DNA of 34,812 nucleotides from Clostridiales bacterium (GTDB lineage: Bacteria > Bacillota > Clostridia > Oscillospirales > Oscillospiraceae), in contig JAAVHT010000042.1 of the NCBI GenBank assembly GCA_014799565.1, positions 21,088 to 55,899 on the forward strand. Direction: 5' to 3'. Positions 1 to 8,275 of the stretch are shown here, in pieces (the stretch's first letter is position 1; every line of letters begins with the position of its first letter). A model generated the notes under the pieces. That model had not been told where the DNA came from. It did no database searches and was given only the letters and a program-made list of their open reading frames with translations. The translations under genes and the position numbers were made by a program.

Positions 1-1
1 C

Positions 2-814
2 ACCGACCACTCCAAGCCCCTGGGCATCGACAAGAAAATGGCGGCCCGCTTCCTGCTGGAGCTGATGGAGCTGGGGGCCGGCAGCGCCTACCGCAACGGC
101 TCCGAGTGCGTGGACGCCGCCCGCCGGGTGAAGGACGAGGAGGAGAAGCAGAAGATGATCGTGGCCTCCCAGCTCAACGACCAGGCCATGGAGCGCTTCC
201 GCGGTCTGATCCGGGAGGGGGTGTCCGAGCTGGAGGTGTCTGACGGCATGAAGGCCATCTATGCGGAGCTGGGCACCCAGGGCCCCTCCTTCGGCCCCCT
301 GGTCAGCTTCGGCGCCAATGCCGCCATCGGCCACCACAAGCCCGACCACACAGTGCTCAAGCCGGGGGACTGCGTTCTGTTCGACGTGGGCTGCAAGAAG
401 GACGACTACTGCTCCGACATGACCCGCACCTTCTTCTACAAGAGCGTCAGCGACAAGGGCCGGGAGGTCTACGAGACCGTGCTGCGTGCCAACCTGGCCG
501 CCCAGGCCGCCATGAAGCCCGGCATGAAGTTCTGCGAGGTGGACAAAATCGCCCGGGACATCATCTCCGACGCGGGCTACGGCCCCTATTTCACCCACCG
601 GCTGGGCCACTGCATCGGCATCGAGGTTCATGACGCCGGGGACGTGTCCGCCACCAACCAGAACATCGTGAAAGAGGGCATGATCTTCTCCTGCGAACCG
701 GGCATCTACCTCCCCGGGGAGCTGGGTGTGCGCATCGAGGATCTGATGCTCATGACCTCGGACGGAGCGGTGAGCCTGAACCATGTGTCCAAAGAGCTGG
801 AGGTTATCCAGTGA
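2..814 (+). CDS. M24 family metallopeptidase (Xaa-Pro peptidase-like), 5' truncated by window edge
   Basis: The frame is already open at base 2, so the N-terminus lies outside the window. What is left is a creatinase/aminopeptidase P ('pita-bread') fold of about 270 residues. The five metal ligands of the family are visible in order: Asp in VLFDVG, Asp in YCSDMTRTF, His in RLGHCIGIEVHD, Glu in SCEPGIY and Glu in VRIEDLML. These bind a dinuclear Mn/Co-type centre that removes an N-terminal residue preceding proline. The protein has no signal peptide in the visible part and should be cytosolic. It ends in a strong terminator and is unrelated in direction to the divergent lysR/asr genes that follow. 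Which member of the family it is (PepP, PepQ-like or general M24B) cannot be settled without the missing N-terminal domain. Confidence 0.9.
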   Translation, partial: TDHSKPLGIDKKMAARFLLELMELGAGSAYRNGSECVDAARRVKDEEEKQKMIVASQLNDQAMERFRGLIREGVSELEVSDGMKAIYAELGTQGPSFGPLVSFGANAAIGHHKPDHTVLKPGDCVLFDVGCKKDDYCSDMTRTFFYKSVSDKGREVYETVLRANLAAQAAMKPGMKFCEVDKIARDIISDAGYGPYFTHRLGHCIGIEVHDAGDVSATNQNIVKEGMIFSCEPGIYLPGELGVRIEDLMLMTSDGAVSLNHVSKELEVIQ

Positions 815-830
815 CTTGAACCGGGAACTA

Positions 831-868
831 AAAACCGGGCGCGTCGGCAGACGCGCCCGGTTTTATTT
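831..868 (+). terminator. Rho-independent terminator after the M24 peptidase gene
   Basis: A perfect 15-bp stem (831-845 with 850-864) closes a GGCA loop and ends in TTTTATTT. Because the outer stem is AAAA/TTTT it can also serve the convergent lysR transcript, whose stop codon lies at 879-881. Confidence 0.9.
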
Positions 869-878
869 GCACACGATC

Positions 879-1736
879 CTATGGCCGGTAGCTGTCAAAG
901 AGCTCTACCAGAGCCTTGGCTCCGGTGTCCCGGAGGAATACATAGTTGAACTCCCGCTGAAGTTCCAAGCCCTCCACAAAGAACGGAGCCAGTTGGTCGC
1001 TTCCTGCCGCCGCCACGGCGTAGGCGAAGGTGATCCCTTTTTTTCTTGCCAAAAGCTGTTCCAGGAGGCCCAGATTCCCGACACTCGTGACCCGCGCGAA
1101 GTCGGTGACGGTGTGGTTGCGCTCGTTGAGGAAATTTTCTAAAATCTCCCGGGTGCCCGATCCCTTCTCCCGCAGCAGCAGATCCTCCCCCCACAGCTCG
1201 TCCAGGGGGACAGTCCGCCCCGCCAGAAGGTGATCCTTGGCGCACAGCCCCACAAAAGGCTCTTTCTGATAGAGGCAGTCCTCATATTCCGACCGGCTGT
1301 AATAGCCCTCGATGATGGCGAAATCCAGCTTGCCCCGGTTGAGCCGCTCCAGGATCCGGGCGGTGTTGTCCACATCCACCGACAGGCGGTTTCCCGGCGC
1401 CTCCAGGTAGCGGGAAACGTGCTCGGCGATGACAAACTCCCCGATGGTTTTGGTGGCCCCGATGGAGAGGCTGGGCGCCCGCCGGAGGCGAAGATCCTCC
1501 CGAAGACGCGCCTCCTGGTAATTCATGGCGTGGACGCCCCGCTCCAAAAGCTCCGCCTGTTCCGTTTTGGTCAGCTTTCTTCCGTCGTAGGAGAACAGCT
1601 TGCAGCCGTAGTAGGCCTCCAGATACTGGATGTGCTGGGTGACGGCGGGCTGGGTGATGTGCAGCCGCTCGGCCGCCTGCCGGTAATTCATGGTTTCACA
1701 TAAGGTCAAGAAGGTCTCCATTCGGTGATCCTGCAT
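879..1736 (-). CDS. LysR family transcriptional regulator, divergent from asrABC
   Basis: This is a LysR-type regulator of about 285 residues. The N-terminal winged helix-turn-helix is clear: NYRQAAERLHITQPAVTQHI followed by the LE..Y/LF element. The rest is the usual two-lobed effector-binding domain. The reading frame extends to a GTG at 1769, but that codon lies upstream of the likely transcription start (a perfect reverse TATAAT at 1778-1773). The ATG at 1736 is therefore preferred, and it places the first conserved Phe at residue 9 as in most family members. ATG 1721 with AGGA upstream is an alternative. Divergent placement next to a sulfite reductase operon makes it the probable activator or repressor of asrABC, perhaps responding to a sulfur compound as CysB relatives do. 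The ligand is unknown. Confidence 0.85.
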   Translation of the reverse strand: MQDHRMETFLTLCETMNYRQAAERLHITQPAVTQHIQYLEAYYGCKLFSYDGRKLTKTEQAELLERGVHAMNYQEARLREDLRLRRAPSLSIGATKTIGEFVIAEHVSRYLEAPGNRLSVDVDNTARILERLNRGKLDFAIIEGYYSRSEYEDCLYQKEPFVGLCAKDHLLAGRTVPLDELWGEDLLLREKGSGTREILENFLNERNHTVTDFARVTSVGNLGLLEQLLARKKGITFAYAVAAAGSDQLAPFFVEGLELQREFNYVFLRDTGAKALVELFDSYRP

Positions 1737-1772
1737 ATCCGCCACGCTCCAATAATCAAAGCTTATCACTTT

Positions 1773-1820
1773 ATTATAAATGATGACTTGATTTTATCAG
1801 AATAATGTGGCAAAATCAAG
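1773..1820. promoter_or_regulatory. Divergent lysR/asrA control region with a 9-bp-arm palindrome
   Basis: CTTGATTTT (1787-1795) and AAAATCAAG (1812-1820) form a perfect inverted repeat with a 16-base spacer, a plausible LysR operator. On the plus strand TTGATT (1788-1793), 17 bases, then CAAAAT (1811-1816) gives a weak promoter whose two hexamers fall on the two arms, as expected for a regulator-dependent asr promoter. On the minus strand a perfect TATAAT (1778-1773) is the likely lysR -10. Binding is inferred, not shown. Confidence 0.55.
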
Positions 1821-1881
1821 GTGGTAGCTTAGCTGTTTTTTGTGAAGAAAAACAAAATAAGAGAAACAAGGAGGTTCGAAC

Positions 1882-2919
1882 ATGGGATACACCCTGAATG
1901 CCGCCCAGGCCAACCAAGTCCTTGCCGCTCTGCGCAAGGATTACACGGTTTACGCGCCGAAGCGGTTCCGCAACCAGGGGCGCTACTCCGACACGGATGT
2001 CATCCGTTATGACGAGGTGGAGCGCTGGGAGGACATCGTCTGGGATGTCAAGTCCGATTACCCTGCCAAGGAGGTCCTGACCCCCATTCAGCAGGCCATT
2101 TTCTACTTCACCGAGGATGAGTACCGGGAGAGCAAGGGCCCCAAAAAGCCCATCCTGATCCTGGCCCGTCCCTGCGACATCAACGCCCAGCACGTCCAGG
2201 CCAAGATCTATGCCGGCAACGGCGGCTACACCGACCTGTACTATGAGCGGATGCGGGAGCTGGTCAAGTTCGCTATGATGGAGTGCGGCGGCGGGGACGA
2301 CACCTGCTTCTGCGTTTCCATGGGCACCAACAAGACCGACGACTACTCCCTGGCCCTGAAGTTCTCCGAGGACGGGGTTCAGGTTCAGGTCACCGACGAC
2401 GCCTTCGCCCCCTACTTCGCGGATATGCCCGAGGCCGACTACACCCCCGCTTTTGTGGAGGAGAACGAGCTGAAGGTGACCCTGCCCGACCTGGAGGACA
2501 AGGAAGTGCGCAAGGCCCTGAAGAACCATCCCATGTGGAAGGAGTATGACGCCCGCTGCATCTCCTGCGGCTCCTGCACCGTGGCCTGCTCCACCTGCAC
2601 CTGCTTCACCACGCGGGACATCATCTACGGCGACAACCCCGAGGTGGGCGAGCGCCGCCGGGTCACCTCCTCCTGCCAGATCGCCGGGTTCGACCAGATG
2701 GCCGGCCAGCGGGAGTTCCGCTCCACCGCCGGGGATCGGATGCGCTACAAGGTGCTCCATAAGTTCCACGACTACAAGGCTCGCTTTGAAGACAGCCATA
2801 TGTGCGTCGGCTGCGGCCGCTGCACCCACCGCTGCCCGGAGCTGATCTCCATTTCCGCCACACTCAACAAGGTCAGTGCCGCCGTAGACGAGATCAAGGC
2901 CGGCCAGGCCAAGCAGTAA
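1882..2919 (+). CDS. asrA: Anaerobic sulfite reductase subunit A (AsrA)
   Basis: This is the 345-residue electron-transfer subunit of the three-subunit anaerobic sulfite reductase, which reduces sulfite to sulfide in the cytoplasm with NAD(P)H-derived electrons. Two ferredoxin-like [4Fe-4S] motifs sit in the C-terminal third: C226-x2-C229-x2-C232-x3-C236, followed by extra cysteines at 239 and 241, and C308-x2-C311-x2-C314-x3-C318 followed by Pro. Length matches the family. The start is fixed by AAGGAGG at 1868-1874, seven bases before the ATG. asrB begins 15 bases after the stop behind its own AGGAGG, so the three asr genes form one operon. AsrA is thought to pass electrons from AsrB flavin to the AsrC siroheme centre. 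Confidence 0.95.
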   Translation: MGYTLNAAQANQVLAALRKDYTVYAPKRFRNQGRYSDTDVIRYDEVERWEDIVWDVKSDYPAKEVLTPIQQAIFYFTEDEYRESKGPKKPILILARPCDINAQHVQAKIYAGNGGYTDLYYERMRELVKFAMMECGGGDDTCFCVSMGTNKTDDYSLALKFSEDGVQVQVTDDAFAPYFADMPEADYTPAFVEENELKVTLPDLEDKEVRKALKNHPMWKEYDARCISCGSCTVACSTCTCFTTRDIIYGDNPEVGERRRVTSSCQIAGFDQMAGQREFRSTAGDRMRYKVLHKFHDYKARFEDSHMCVGCGRCTHRCPELISISATLNKVSAAVDEIKAGQAKQ

Positions 2920-2933
2920 GGAGGCGCGTGAAT

Positions 2934-3725
2934 ATGATGAATCCTGTTCAGCCCAAGCCCTGCACGATTTTAGATGTACATAAGGAGAGCGCCCACGAGT
3001 GGACCTTCCGGGTGGAGACCGACGCCAAGGTCAGCCACGGCCAGTTCATGCAGCTCTCCATCCCCAAGATCGGCGAGTGCCCCATCTCCGTCTCCGCTCA
3101 GGGGGACGGGTGGCTGGAGTTTACCATCCGCAACGTGGGCAAGGTGACCAACGTCATCTTTGAAAAGACCGCCGGCGACACCCTGTTCCTCCGCGGCCCC
3201 TACGGCAAGGGCTGGCCCGTGGATCAGTTCCAGGGCAAGCACGTGGTGGTCATCACCGGCGGCACCGGCCTGGCTCCCGTCCGCTCCATGCTGAACTGCT
3301 TTGCCTCCCAGCCCGACATGGTGAAGAGCGTTCACCTGATCTCCGGCTTCAAGAACGAGGAGGGCATCGTGTTCCACAAGGAGCTGGAGGCCTGGAAGGA
3401 GAAATTCTCCACCATCTATGCCCTGGACAACGACACCAAGGAAGGCTGGCGCACCGGCATGGTGACCGCTTTCGTCAAGGAGATCCCCTGGGATTCCTTC
3501 GAGGGCAACTACGCCGTGGTCGTGGTGGGTCCGCCTCCCATGATGAAGTTCACCGGCCTGGAGCTGCTGAAGAACGGCGTGGACGCGGAGAAGATCTGGA
3601 TGAGCTTCGAGCGGAAGATGTCCTGCGCCGTTGGCAAGTGCGGCCACTGCCGTATTGACGAGACCTATGTCTGCCTGGACGGGCCTGTGTTCCCCTACAC
3701 CGTGGCCCGCGACCTGGTGGACTGA
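2934..3725 (+). CDS. asrB: Anaerobic sulfite reductase subunit B (AsrB), flavin/NAD(P)H reductase
   Basis: The 263-residue subunit belongs to the ferredoxin-NADP reductase/dihydroorotate dehydrogenase electron-transfer family. An N-terminal FAD barrel carries the GPYGKGWP loop. An NAD(P)-binding domain follows, with ITGGTGLAPVRSM. A C-terminal [2Fe-2S] motif has C231-x4-C236-x2-C239-x7-C247. It takes electrons from NAD(P)H into the complex. The open frame extends upstream to 2802, but that part overlaps asrA. The true start is one of two adjacent ATGs at 2934 and 2937 behind AGGAGG (2919-2924). An in-frame GTG at 2928 is too close to the ribosome site. asrC follows after 17 bases. Confidence 0.95.
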   Translation: MMNPVQPKPCTILDVHKESAHEWTFRVETDAKVSHGQFMQLSIPKIGECPISVSAQGDGWLEFTIRNVGKVTNVIFEKTAGDTLFLRGPYGKGWPVDQFQGKHVVVITGGTGLAPVRSMLNCFASQPDMVKSVHLISGFKNEEGIVFHKELEAWKEKFSTIYALDNDTKEGWRTGMVTAFVKEIPWDSFEGNYAVVVVGPPPMMKFTGLELLKNGVDAEKIWMSFERKMSCAVGKCGHCRIDETYVCLDGPVFPYTVARDLVD

Positions 3726-3742
3726 GAAAGGAGCAATGAACG

Positions 3743-4810
3743 ATGAATCATGACATCAACGTCAAAAAGACACGTCTGAACTGCTTCCGCCAGTCCAAGG
3801 TTCCCGGCGAGTTCATGCTCCAGATGCGTGTTCCCGGCGGCATGGTAGACGCCAAGTACCTGGAAAATGTCAAGCACATCGCCAAGACCTGGGGCGACGG
3901 GAACTTCCACTTCGGCACCCGTCAGACCTTTGACATTGCCGGCATCAAGTACGAGAACATCCCCGCCGTCAACGAGTACCTGGAGCAGTACATCAAAGAG
4001 GTGGACTCCGAGCTGTGCGACGTGAACATGGACACCGTGGCCCACGAGCCCCAGCCCTGGGATCCCAAGTCCGGCTATCCCACCATCGGCGCCCGGAATA
4101 TCACCGCCTGCATCGGCAACTACCACTGCATCTGCGGCAACATCAATACCTTTGAGCTGGCCCGGAAGATCGAGCCCATCATCTTCCCCAGCCACTACCA
4201 CATCAAGATCAACATCTCCGGCTGCCCCAACGACTGCAATAAGGCCCATATGTGCGACTTCGGCATCATCGGCGTGTCCAAGATGACCTACCATGCCGAG
4301 CGCTGCATCGGCTGCGGCGCCTGCGTCCGGGCCTGCGAGCACGGCGCCACCCGGGTGCTGTCCCTCAACGAGGGCATCGCCAAGATCGACAAGGATCCCT
4401 GCTGCTGCGTGGGCTGCGGCGAGTGCGTCAAGGCGTGCCCCACCAGCGCGTGGACGCGGAGCGAGAAGCCCCTGTACCGCGTGATCCTGGGCGGCCGCAC
4501 CGGCCGGCAGACCCCCCGTACGGGCAAAATGTTCCTGAACTGGGCCAGCGAGGACGTGATCATCGGCGTGCTGAAGAACTGGCAGAAGTTCTCCGCCTGG
4601 GTCATGGACTACAAGCCCGAGTACCTCCACGGCGGACACCTCATCGACCGCGCCGGGTACAAGAAGTTCAAGGAGATCATCCTGGAGGGCGTGGAGCTGA
4701 ATCCCGAGTGTCTGGTGGCCGAGGATATGTTCTGGCACGAGACCGAGTACCGCTCCAACTTCAACGTCAAGCCCATCGAGCAGCATCACACCGCCGGGCC
4801 CCAGGCCTGA
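3743..4810 (+). CDS. asrC: Anaerobic sulfite reductase subunit C (AsrC), siroheme catalytic subunit
   Basis: This is the catalytic subunit, 355 residues. The siroheme-[4Fe-4S] ligand pair is present as C123-x5-C129 and C161-x3-C165 (in SGCPNDCNKAH). Between the two halves of the sulfite reductase fold lies an inserted ferredoxin domain with two [4Fe-4S] motifs, C188/191/194/198 and C222/225/228/232. It reduces sulfite to sulfide by six electrons at siroheme. AAAGGAG at 3727-3733 supports the ATG at 3743; an upstream ATG at 3736 is out of frame. The siroheme synthesis genes downstream (7631-9746) would feed this subunit directly. A hairpin terminator follows the stop. Confidence 0.96.
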   Translation: MNHDINVKKTRLNCFRQSKVPGEFMLQMRVPGGMVDAKYLENVKHIAKTWGDGNFHFGTRQTFDIAGIKYENIPAVNEYLEQYIKEVDSELCDVNMDTVAHEPQPWDPKSGYPTIGARNITACIGNYHCICGNINTFELARKIEPIIFPSHYHIKINISGCPNDCNKAHMCDFGIIGVSKMTYHAERCIGCGACVRACEHGATRVLSLNEGIAKIDKDPCCCVGCGECVKACPTSAWTRSEKPLYRVILGGRTGRQTPRTGKMFLNWASEDVIIGVLKNWQKFSAWVMDYKPEYLHGGHLIDRAGYKKFKEIILEGVELNPECLVAEDMFWHETEYRSNFNVKPIEQHHTAGPQA

Positions 4811-4830
4811 TTATAATTTCCTGTCACTGG

Positions 4831-4866
4831 AAAGGACGTCCCGGTGAAAGCCGGGACGTCCTTTTT
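4831..4866 (+). terminator. Hairpin terminator between asrC and the ABC importer genes
   Basis: A perfect 14-bp stem (4831-4844 with 4851-4864), loop TGAAAG, with a T-tract at 4862-4866. The next start codon is only 16-19 bases beyond it and no promoter is visible between. Downstream genes must therefore depend on read-through or on a promoter inside asrC, and the hairpin probably lowers their dose rather than ending the operon. Confidence 0.8.
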
Positions 4867-4881
4867 CAAGTTTGGAGAACG

Positions 4882-5889
4882 ATGATGAAACGGAACCGAT
4901 TCACTTTTATTTTGGCGGCCATGCTGCTCCTGCTCACTGGCTGCGGCGGGCAGAAAGCGGGCTCTGGGGAAACCGCTTCCCCAGCTCCTGATGGAACCGC
5001 CTCCTTGAGCCTTGAGGAGACTGCTTCCTCTGCGCCGGGAACAGTTTCCTTCACCGACGACTTGGGCAGGGAGGTGGAAGTGGCCCCGCCCACCCGGGTA
5101 GCCGCCCTCATCGGCAGCTTCGCGGACATCTGGTGCCTGGCCGGGGGCAAGGACGTTCTGGTGGCCACCGCCAACGACGCCTGGACTTCCTTCGACCTGA
5201 ACCTGGGCAGCGGCGTGGCCGATCTGGGGGCCGTCAAGGAGCCCAATCTGGAGGTGCTGCTGGCCGCGCGGCCTGATCTAGTCATCGGCAGCGTGTCCAC
5301 CGAGGCCGATCTGGAGCTGGAGCCAACGCTGACCCAGGCGGGCATCTCTGTGGCCTATTTTGACGTGGACGGCTTTGACGATTACCTGCGGATGCTGGAA
5401 ATCTGCACCCGCCTCACCGGGCGCCCGGAAAACTACACCCTTTACGGCGAAAACGTCGCCGCCCAGGTGGAGGCCGCCGTTGCCCGTCAGGACGGCACCG
5501 CCCCCCGGGTGCTGTGTATGCGGGCCACCGGCTCGTCCTGCAAGGTCAAGGGCAGCGAGGGCACCGTGCTGGGCGAGATGCTGGCCGCACTGGGCTGCGT
5601 CAACATTGCCGACAGCGACGCCTCGCTCCTGGAGGAGCTGAGCCTGGAGGCCATCATCGCCGCCGACCCGGACTATATTTTTGTGGCGCTCCAGGGCTCA
5701 GACCCCACCAAGGCCATGGCCACGCTGGAGGCCACTCTGCTGTCTAACCCCGCCTGGGAAAACCTGACCGCTGTCAGGGAGGGCCGCTTCCACACCATGG
5801 AGCAGGCCCTTTACAACCTGAAACCAAACGCACGCTGGGGAGAAGCCTATGAAAAGCTTGCGGACATCCTCTACCCACAAGGTCAATAA
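4882..5889 (+). CDS. ABC transporter substrate-binding lipoprotein (helical-backbone metal/siderophore/B12 receptor type)
   Basis: The 335-residue protein has a lipoprotein signal peptide: MMKRNR, a hydrophobic stretch, then lipobox LTGC with Cys21, and a low-complexity Ser/Thr/Pro/Glu linker to about residue 50. The rest is a BtuF/FepB/FhuD-like (PF01497) receptor, recognised by VTFTDDLGREV-like openings, the RVAALIGSFADIWCLAG region and EVLLAARPDLVIGS. It would capture an iron complex, haem-like compound or corrinoid outside the membrane. GGAG at 4874-4877 serves ATG 4882 or, with better spacing, ATG 4885. The 3' end overlaps the permease gene by 41 bases, which shows a single transcription unit. 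The substrate cannot be read from sequence; placement between asrC and siroheme genes hints at iron or a tetrapyrrole. Confidence 0.88.
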   Translation: MMKRNRFTFILAAMLLLLTGCGGQKAGSGETASPAPDGTASLSLEETASSAPGTVSFTDDLGREVEVAPPTRVAALIGSFADIWCLAGGKDVLVATANDAWTSFDLNLGSGVADLGAVKEPNLEVLLAARPDLVIGSVSTEADLELEPTLTQAGISVAYFDVDGFDDYLRMLEICTRLTGRPENYTLYGENVAAQVEAAVARQDGTAPRVLCMRATGSSCKVKGSEGTVLGEMLAALGCVNIADSDASLLEELSLEAIIAADPDYIFVALQGSDPTKAMATLEATLLSNPAWENLTAVREGRFHTMEQALYNLKPNARWGEAYEKLADILYPQGQ

Positions 5890-6868
5890 AGCGCTGGTCT
5901 GGGTGGCTCTGTGCGGGTTGACCGCGCTGGCCGCCGTGCTGAGCCTCTGCCTGGGCGCGGTGCCCGTCGGCCTGGGCGACACCCTGCGCGCCCTGCTGGG
6001 ACAGGGGGAAGGGCCTCAGGCCCAGATCATCCTCTACGCCCGCCTGCCCCGGACTTGCGGCTGCCTGCTGGCGGGGGCCGCCCTGGCCGTGGCCGGGACG
6101 GTGATCCAGGCAGTGCTGAGCAACCCCATGGCCGCCCCCAACATCATCGGCGTCAACGCCGGGGCGGGGCTGATGGTGGCCCTAGTGGGAGCCATAGCCC
6201 CCACGGCGGCGGGGTTCATTCCGCTGGCCGCGTTCCTGGGGGCGTTGTTGGGGGTCATGTTGGTGCTGTTCATTGCGGAGCGCACCGGGGCCTCCAAGCT
6301 CACCCTCATTCTGGCCGGTATGGCGGTGTCCGCCATCTTCTCCGCCGGCATCGACGCGGTGGTCACCTTTGTGCCCGACGCCCTGCTGGGCTACTCGGAT
6401 TTTCGCATCGGCAGTCTGGCCAACCTGACCATGGCAAAGCTGGCCCCCGCTTTTTGGGTCATCCTGCCCGCCTTTGTGCTGGTGCTGTCCCTGGCCGGCG
6501 AGCTGGACGTGCTGATGCTGGGCCGGGACGTGTCCCAGAGCCTGGGCCTGCGGGTGAAGCCTATGCGGCTGCTCCTGCTGGCGCTGGCCGCCGCCCTGGC
6601 GGGGGCCGCCGTCAGCTTCTGCGGCCTGCTGGGCTTTGTGGGGCTCATCGTGCCCCACATCATGCGCCGCCTGCTGGGGGAGGAGAGCCGCACCCTCATC
6701 CTGGGCTCCGCCCTGGGGGGCGCGGCCATGCTCACCGCCTGCGACCTGCTGGGCCGGGTGCTGTTCGCCCCCTACGAGCTGCCGGTGGGCATCGTGCTGT
6801 CCTTTGTGGGCGGGCCCTTCTTCATCTTCCTGCTGCTGAAGCAGAGAGGGGGGCGCATCCATGATTGA
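5849..6868 (+). CDS. FecCD/BtuC family ABC transporter permease
   Basis: A 339-residue polytopic membrane protein with about ten hydrophobic segments, typical of the FecCD/BtuC class that imports siderophores, haem or vitamin B12. Recognisable family stretches are RLPRTCGCLLAGAALAVAG near residue 65, LSNPMAAPNIIGVNAGAG near 90, and the C-terminal coupling region with GLLGFVGLIVPHIMRRLLG near 260-280, which contacts the ATPase. The ATG at 5849 has GGGGAG six bases upstream and starts inside the 3' end of the binding-protein gene. Its own stop overlaps the ATPase start by 8 bases. The tight overlaps imply translational coupling of the three importer genes. Confidence 0.92.
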   Translation: MKSLRTSSTHKVNKALVWVALCGLTALAAVLSLCLGAVPVGLGDTLRALLGQGEGPQAQIILYARLPRTCGCLLAGAALAVAGTVIQAVLSNPMAAPNIIGVNAGAGLMVALVGAIAPTAAGFIPLAAFLGALLGVMLVLFIAERTGASKLTLILAGMAVSAIFSAGIDAVVTFVPDALLGYSDFRIGSLANLTMAKLAPAFWVILPAFVLVLSLAGELDVLMLGRDVSQSLGLRVKPMRLLLLALAAALAGAAVSFCGLLGFVGLIVPHIMRRLLGEESRTLILGSALGGAAMLTACDLLGRVLFAPYELPVGIVLSFVGGPFFIFLLLKQRGGRIHD

Positions 6869-7616
6869 GCTGAAAAATCTTTCGGCGGGCTACGGCAGGC
6901 AGGCTGTGCTGAGTGGCGTCTTCATGGAGCTGACGCCGGGGAAGGTGCTGGCCCTGCTGGGCCCCAACGGCTGCGGGAAGAGCACCCTGTTGAAAACCAT
7001 TCTGGGCCTCCAGCCCAAGTTGGGCGGGGAGATCCTGGTGGACGGGACGTCCTCCGACCAGATCACGCCCCGGCAGCTGGCCCAGAAGGTGACCTATCTG
7101 GCCCAGTCCCGGAACACCCCCAACATCTCCGCCCGGCGGATGGTGCTCCACGGCCGCTTCCCCTACCTCTCCTACCCCCGCCGCTACCGAAAAGAGGACT
7201 ATGAGATGGTGGAAAAGGCCCTGCGATGGGCGGACGCCGCCGCATTTGCCGACCGCTCCATGGAGGAGCTCAGCGGAGGCCAGCGGCAGAAGGTCTATCT
7301 TGCCATGGCGCTGGCCCAGGACACCGAGACCATCCTGATGGACGAGCCCACCACATTCCTGGATGTGGCCCATCAGCTGGAGGTCATGGCCATCGCCCGC
7401 CGTCTGGCGGGGGAGGGCAAAGCGGTACTGATGGTGCTCCACGACCTTTGCCTTGCCCTGCGCTGGGCAGATGAGATCGCGGTAGCCGCCGAAGGGAGCC
7501 TACTTTTCCGGGGAGCGCCAGAAGAGGCGTTTGAGTCGGGGATTTTGGACCGGGCTTTTAGCGTCCGACTGGCCCGGGTCATGACAGAGGGCGGCTGGCA
7601 GTACTATTATCAATGA
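6861..7616 (+). CDS. ABC transporter ATPase (FecE/BtuD type)
   Basis: The 251-residue ATPase energises the importer from the cytoplasmic side. Walker A is GPNGCGKS (residues 34-41), the signature LSGGQ is at 137-141, Walker B ends in D161-E162, and the switch histidine is in VLHDLCLALRWAD. The spacing and the 'VTYLAQSRNTPNISARRMVLHGRFPY' region fit the iron-siderophore/cobalamin subfamily. The gene overlaps the permease by 8 bases and is followed by an overlapping ATGA, with the next functional start a few codons later, so cofactor import and siroheme synthesis are in one unit. Only one ATPase is encoded, so it acts as a homodimer. Confidence 0.93.
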   Translation: MIELKNLSAGYGRQAVLSGVFMELTPGKVLALLGPNGCGKSTLLKTILGLQPKLGGEILVDGTSSDQITPRQLAQKVTYLAQSRNTPNISARRMVLHGRFPYLSYPRRYRKEDYEMVEKALRWADAAAFADRSMEELSGGQRQKVYLAMALAQDTETILMDEPTTFLDVAHQLEVMAIARRLAGEGKAVLMVLHDLCLALRWADEIAVAAEGSLLFRGAPEEAFESGILDRAFSVRLARVMTEGGWQYYYQ

Positions 7617-7630
7617 TAGGGGAGAAGGGT

Positions 7631-8275
7631 ATGGCGTATTTCCCGTTTTTCGTGGAGCTTGACCAGCAAGAGGGCCTCATTGTAGGCGGCTCCACCGTAG
7701 CACAGCGAAAAATTGAAAAGCTGCTTCCCTATGGGCCCAGGCTGACGGTGTGCGCTCCCGATATTTCCCCGGAAATTCGGGCGATTCCCGGCCTATTGCT
7801 GCTGGAGCGGGTCTTTACCCCGGAGCTTTTGGAGGGCAAAGCCTTCGTCATCGCCGCCACGGACGACCCCGAGCTGAACCACCACATCTCCGGGCTGTGC
7901 CGGGAGATGCGGATCCCGGTGAACGTGGTGGACGACCGGGATTACTGCTCCTTCCTGTTTCCCGCCCTGGTCAAGCGGGGCAGCCTCAGCGTGGGCATTT
8001 CCACCGGCGGAGCCAGCCCCACTGGTGCGATCTATTTGAAAAAGCAGATTGACGCCATGATCCCGGAGCGGTTCGGGGAGATCCTGGCCTATTTGGACGG
8101 CACACGGGACTTGGCCAAAGAGGCGCTTCCCGACGAGGCGGCCCGGAGCAGGTTTTTTGCCGCCCTGTTCGCCGCCAGCCTGGAGCGTGGCGGGCCGCTG
8201 AGCCGGGAGGAGACGGAGGACACTTTGAAGCTGTATCAGGAAGGAGCGGACGGCCATGGATCACATGGGTGGTAA
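7631..8275 (+). CDS. sirC: Precorrin-2 dehydrogenase (SirC/Met8/CysG N-domain type)
   Basis: This NAD-dependent enzyme oxidises precorrin-2 to sirohydrochlorin, the second step from uroporphyrinogen III to siroheme. The N-terminal Rossmann motif LIVGGSTVAQRKIEKLL is characteristic. So is the central VNVVDDRDYCSFLFPA stretch, whose NVVD aspartate corresponds to the residue needed in CysG/Met8 proteins, and the GISTGGASPTGA loop. Length 214 residues matches SirC. The frame opens with an ATG at 7613 overlapping the ATPase stop, but ATG 7631 has AGGGGAG six bases upstream and puts the conserved YFPFFVEL at the N-terminus. Whether it also inserts iron (as Met8 does) is unclear. No separate SirB/CbiK chelatase is present here. 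Confidence 0.92.
   Translation: MAYFPFFVELDQQEGLIVGGSTVAQRKIEKLLPYGPRLTVCAPDISPEIRAIPGLLLLERVFTPELLEGKAFVIAATDDPELNHHISGLCREMRIPVNVVDDRDYCSFLFPALVKRGSLSVGISTGGASPTGAIYLKKQIDAMIPERFGEILAYLDGTRDLAKEALPDEAARSRFFAALFAASLERGGPLSREETEDTLKLYQEGADGHGSHGW

Noticed and set aside
1816-2829. 337-codon minus-strand frame opposite asrA
   Set aside because: Shadow of asrA with Gly/Val/Leu/His bias; no start context or domain.
4252-4881. N-terminal extension of the binding-protein frame into asrC
   Set aside because: The extension is Arg-rich shadow sequence across asrC and a terminator; the lipoprotein signal at 4882 marks the real start.
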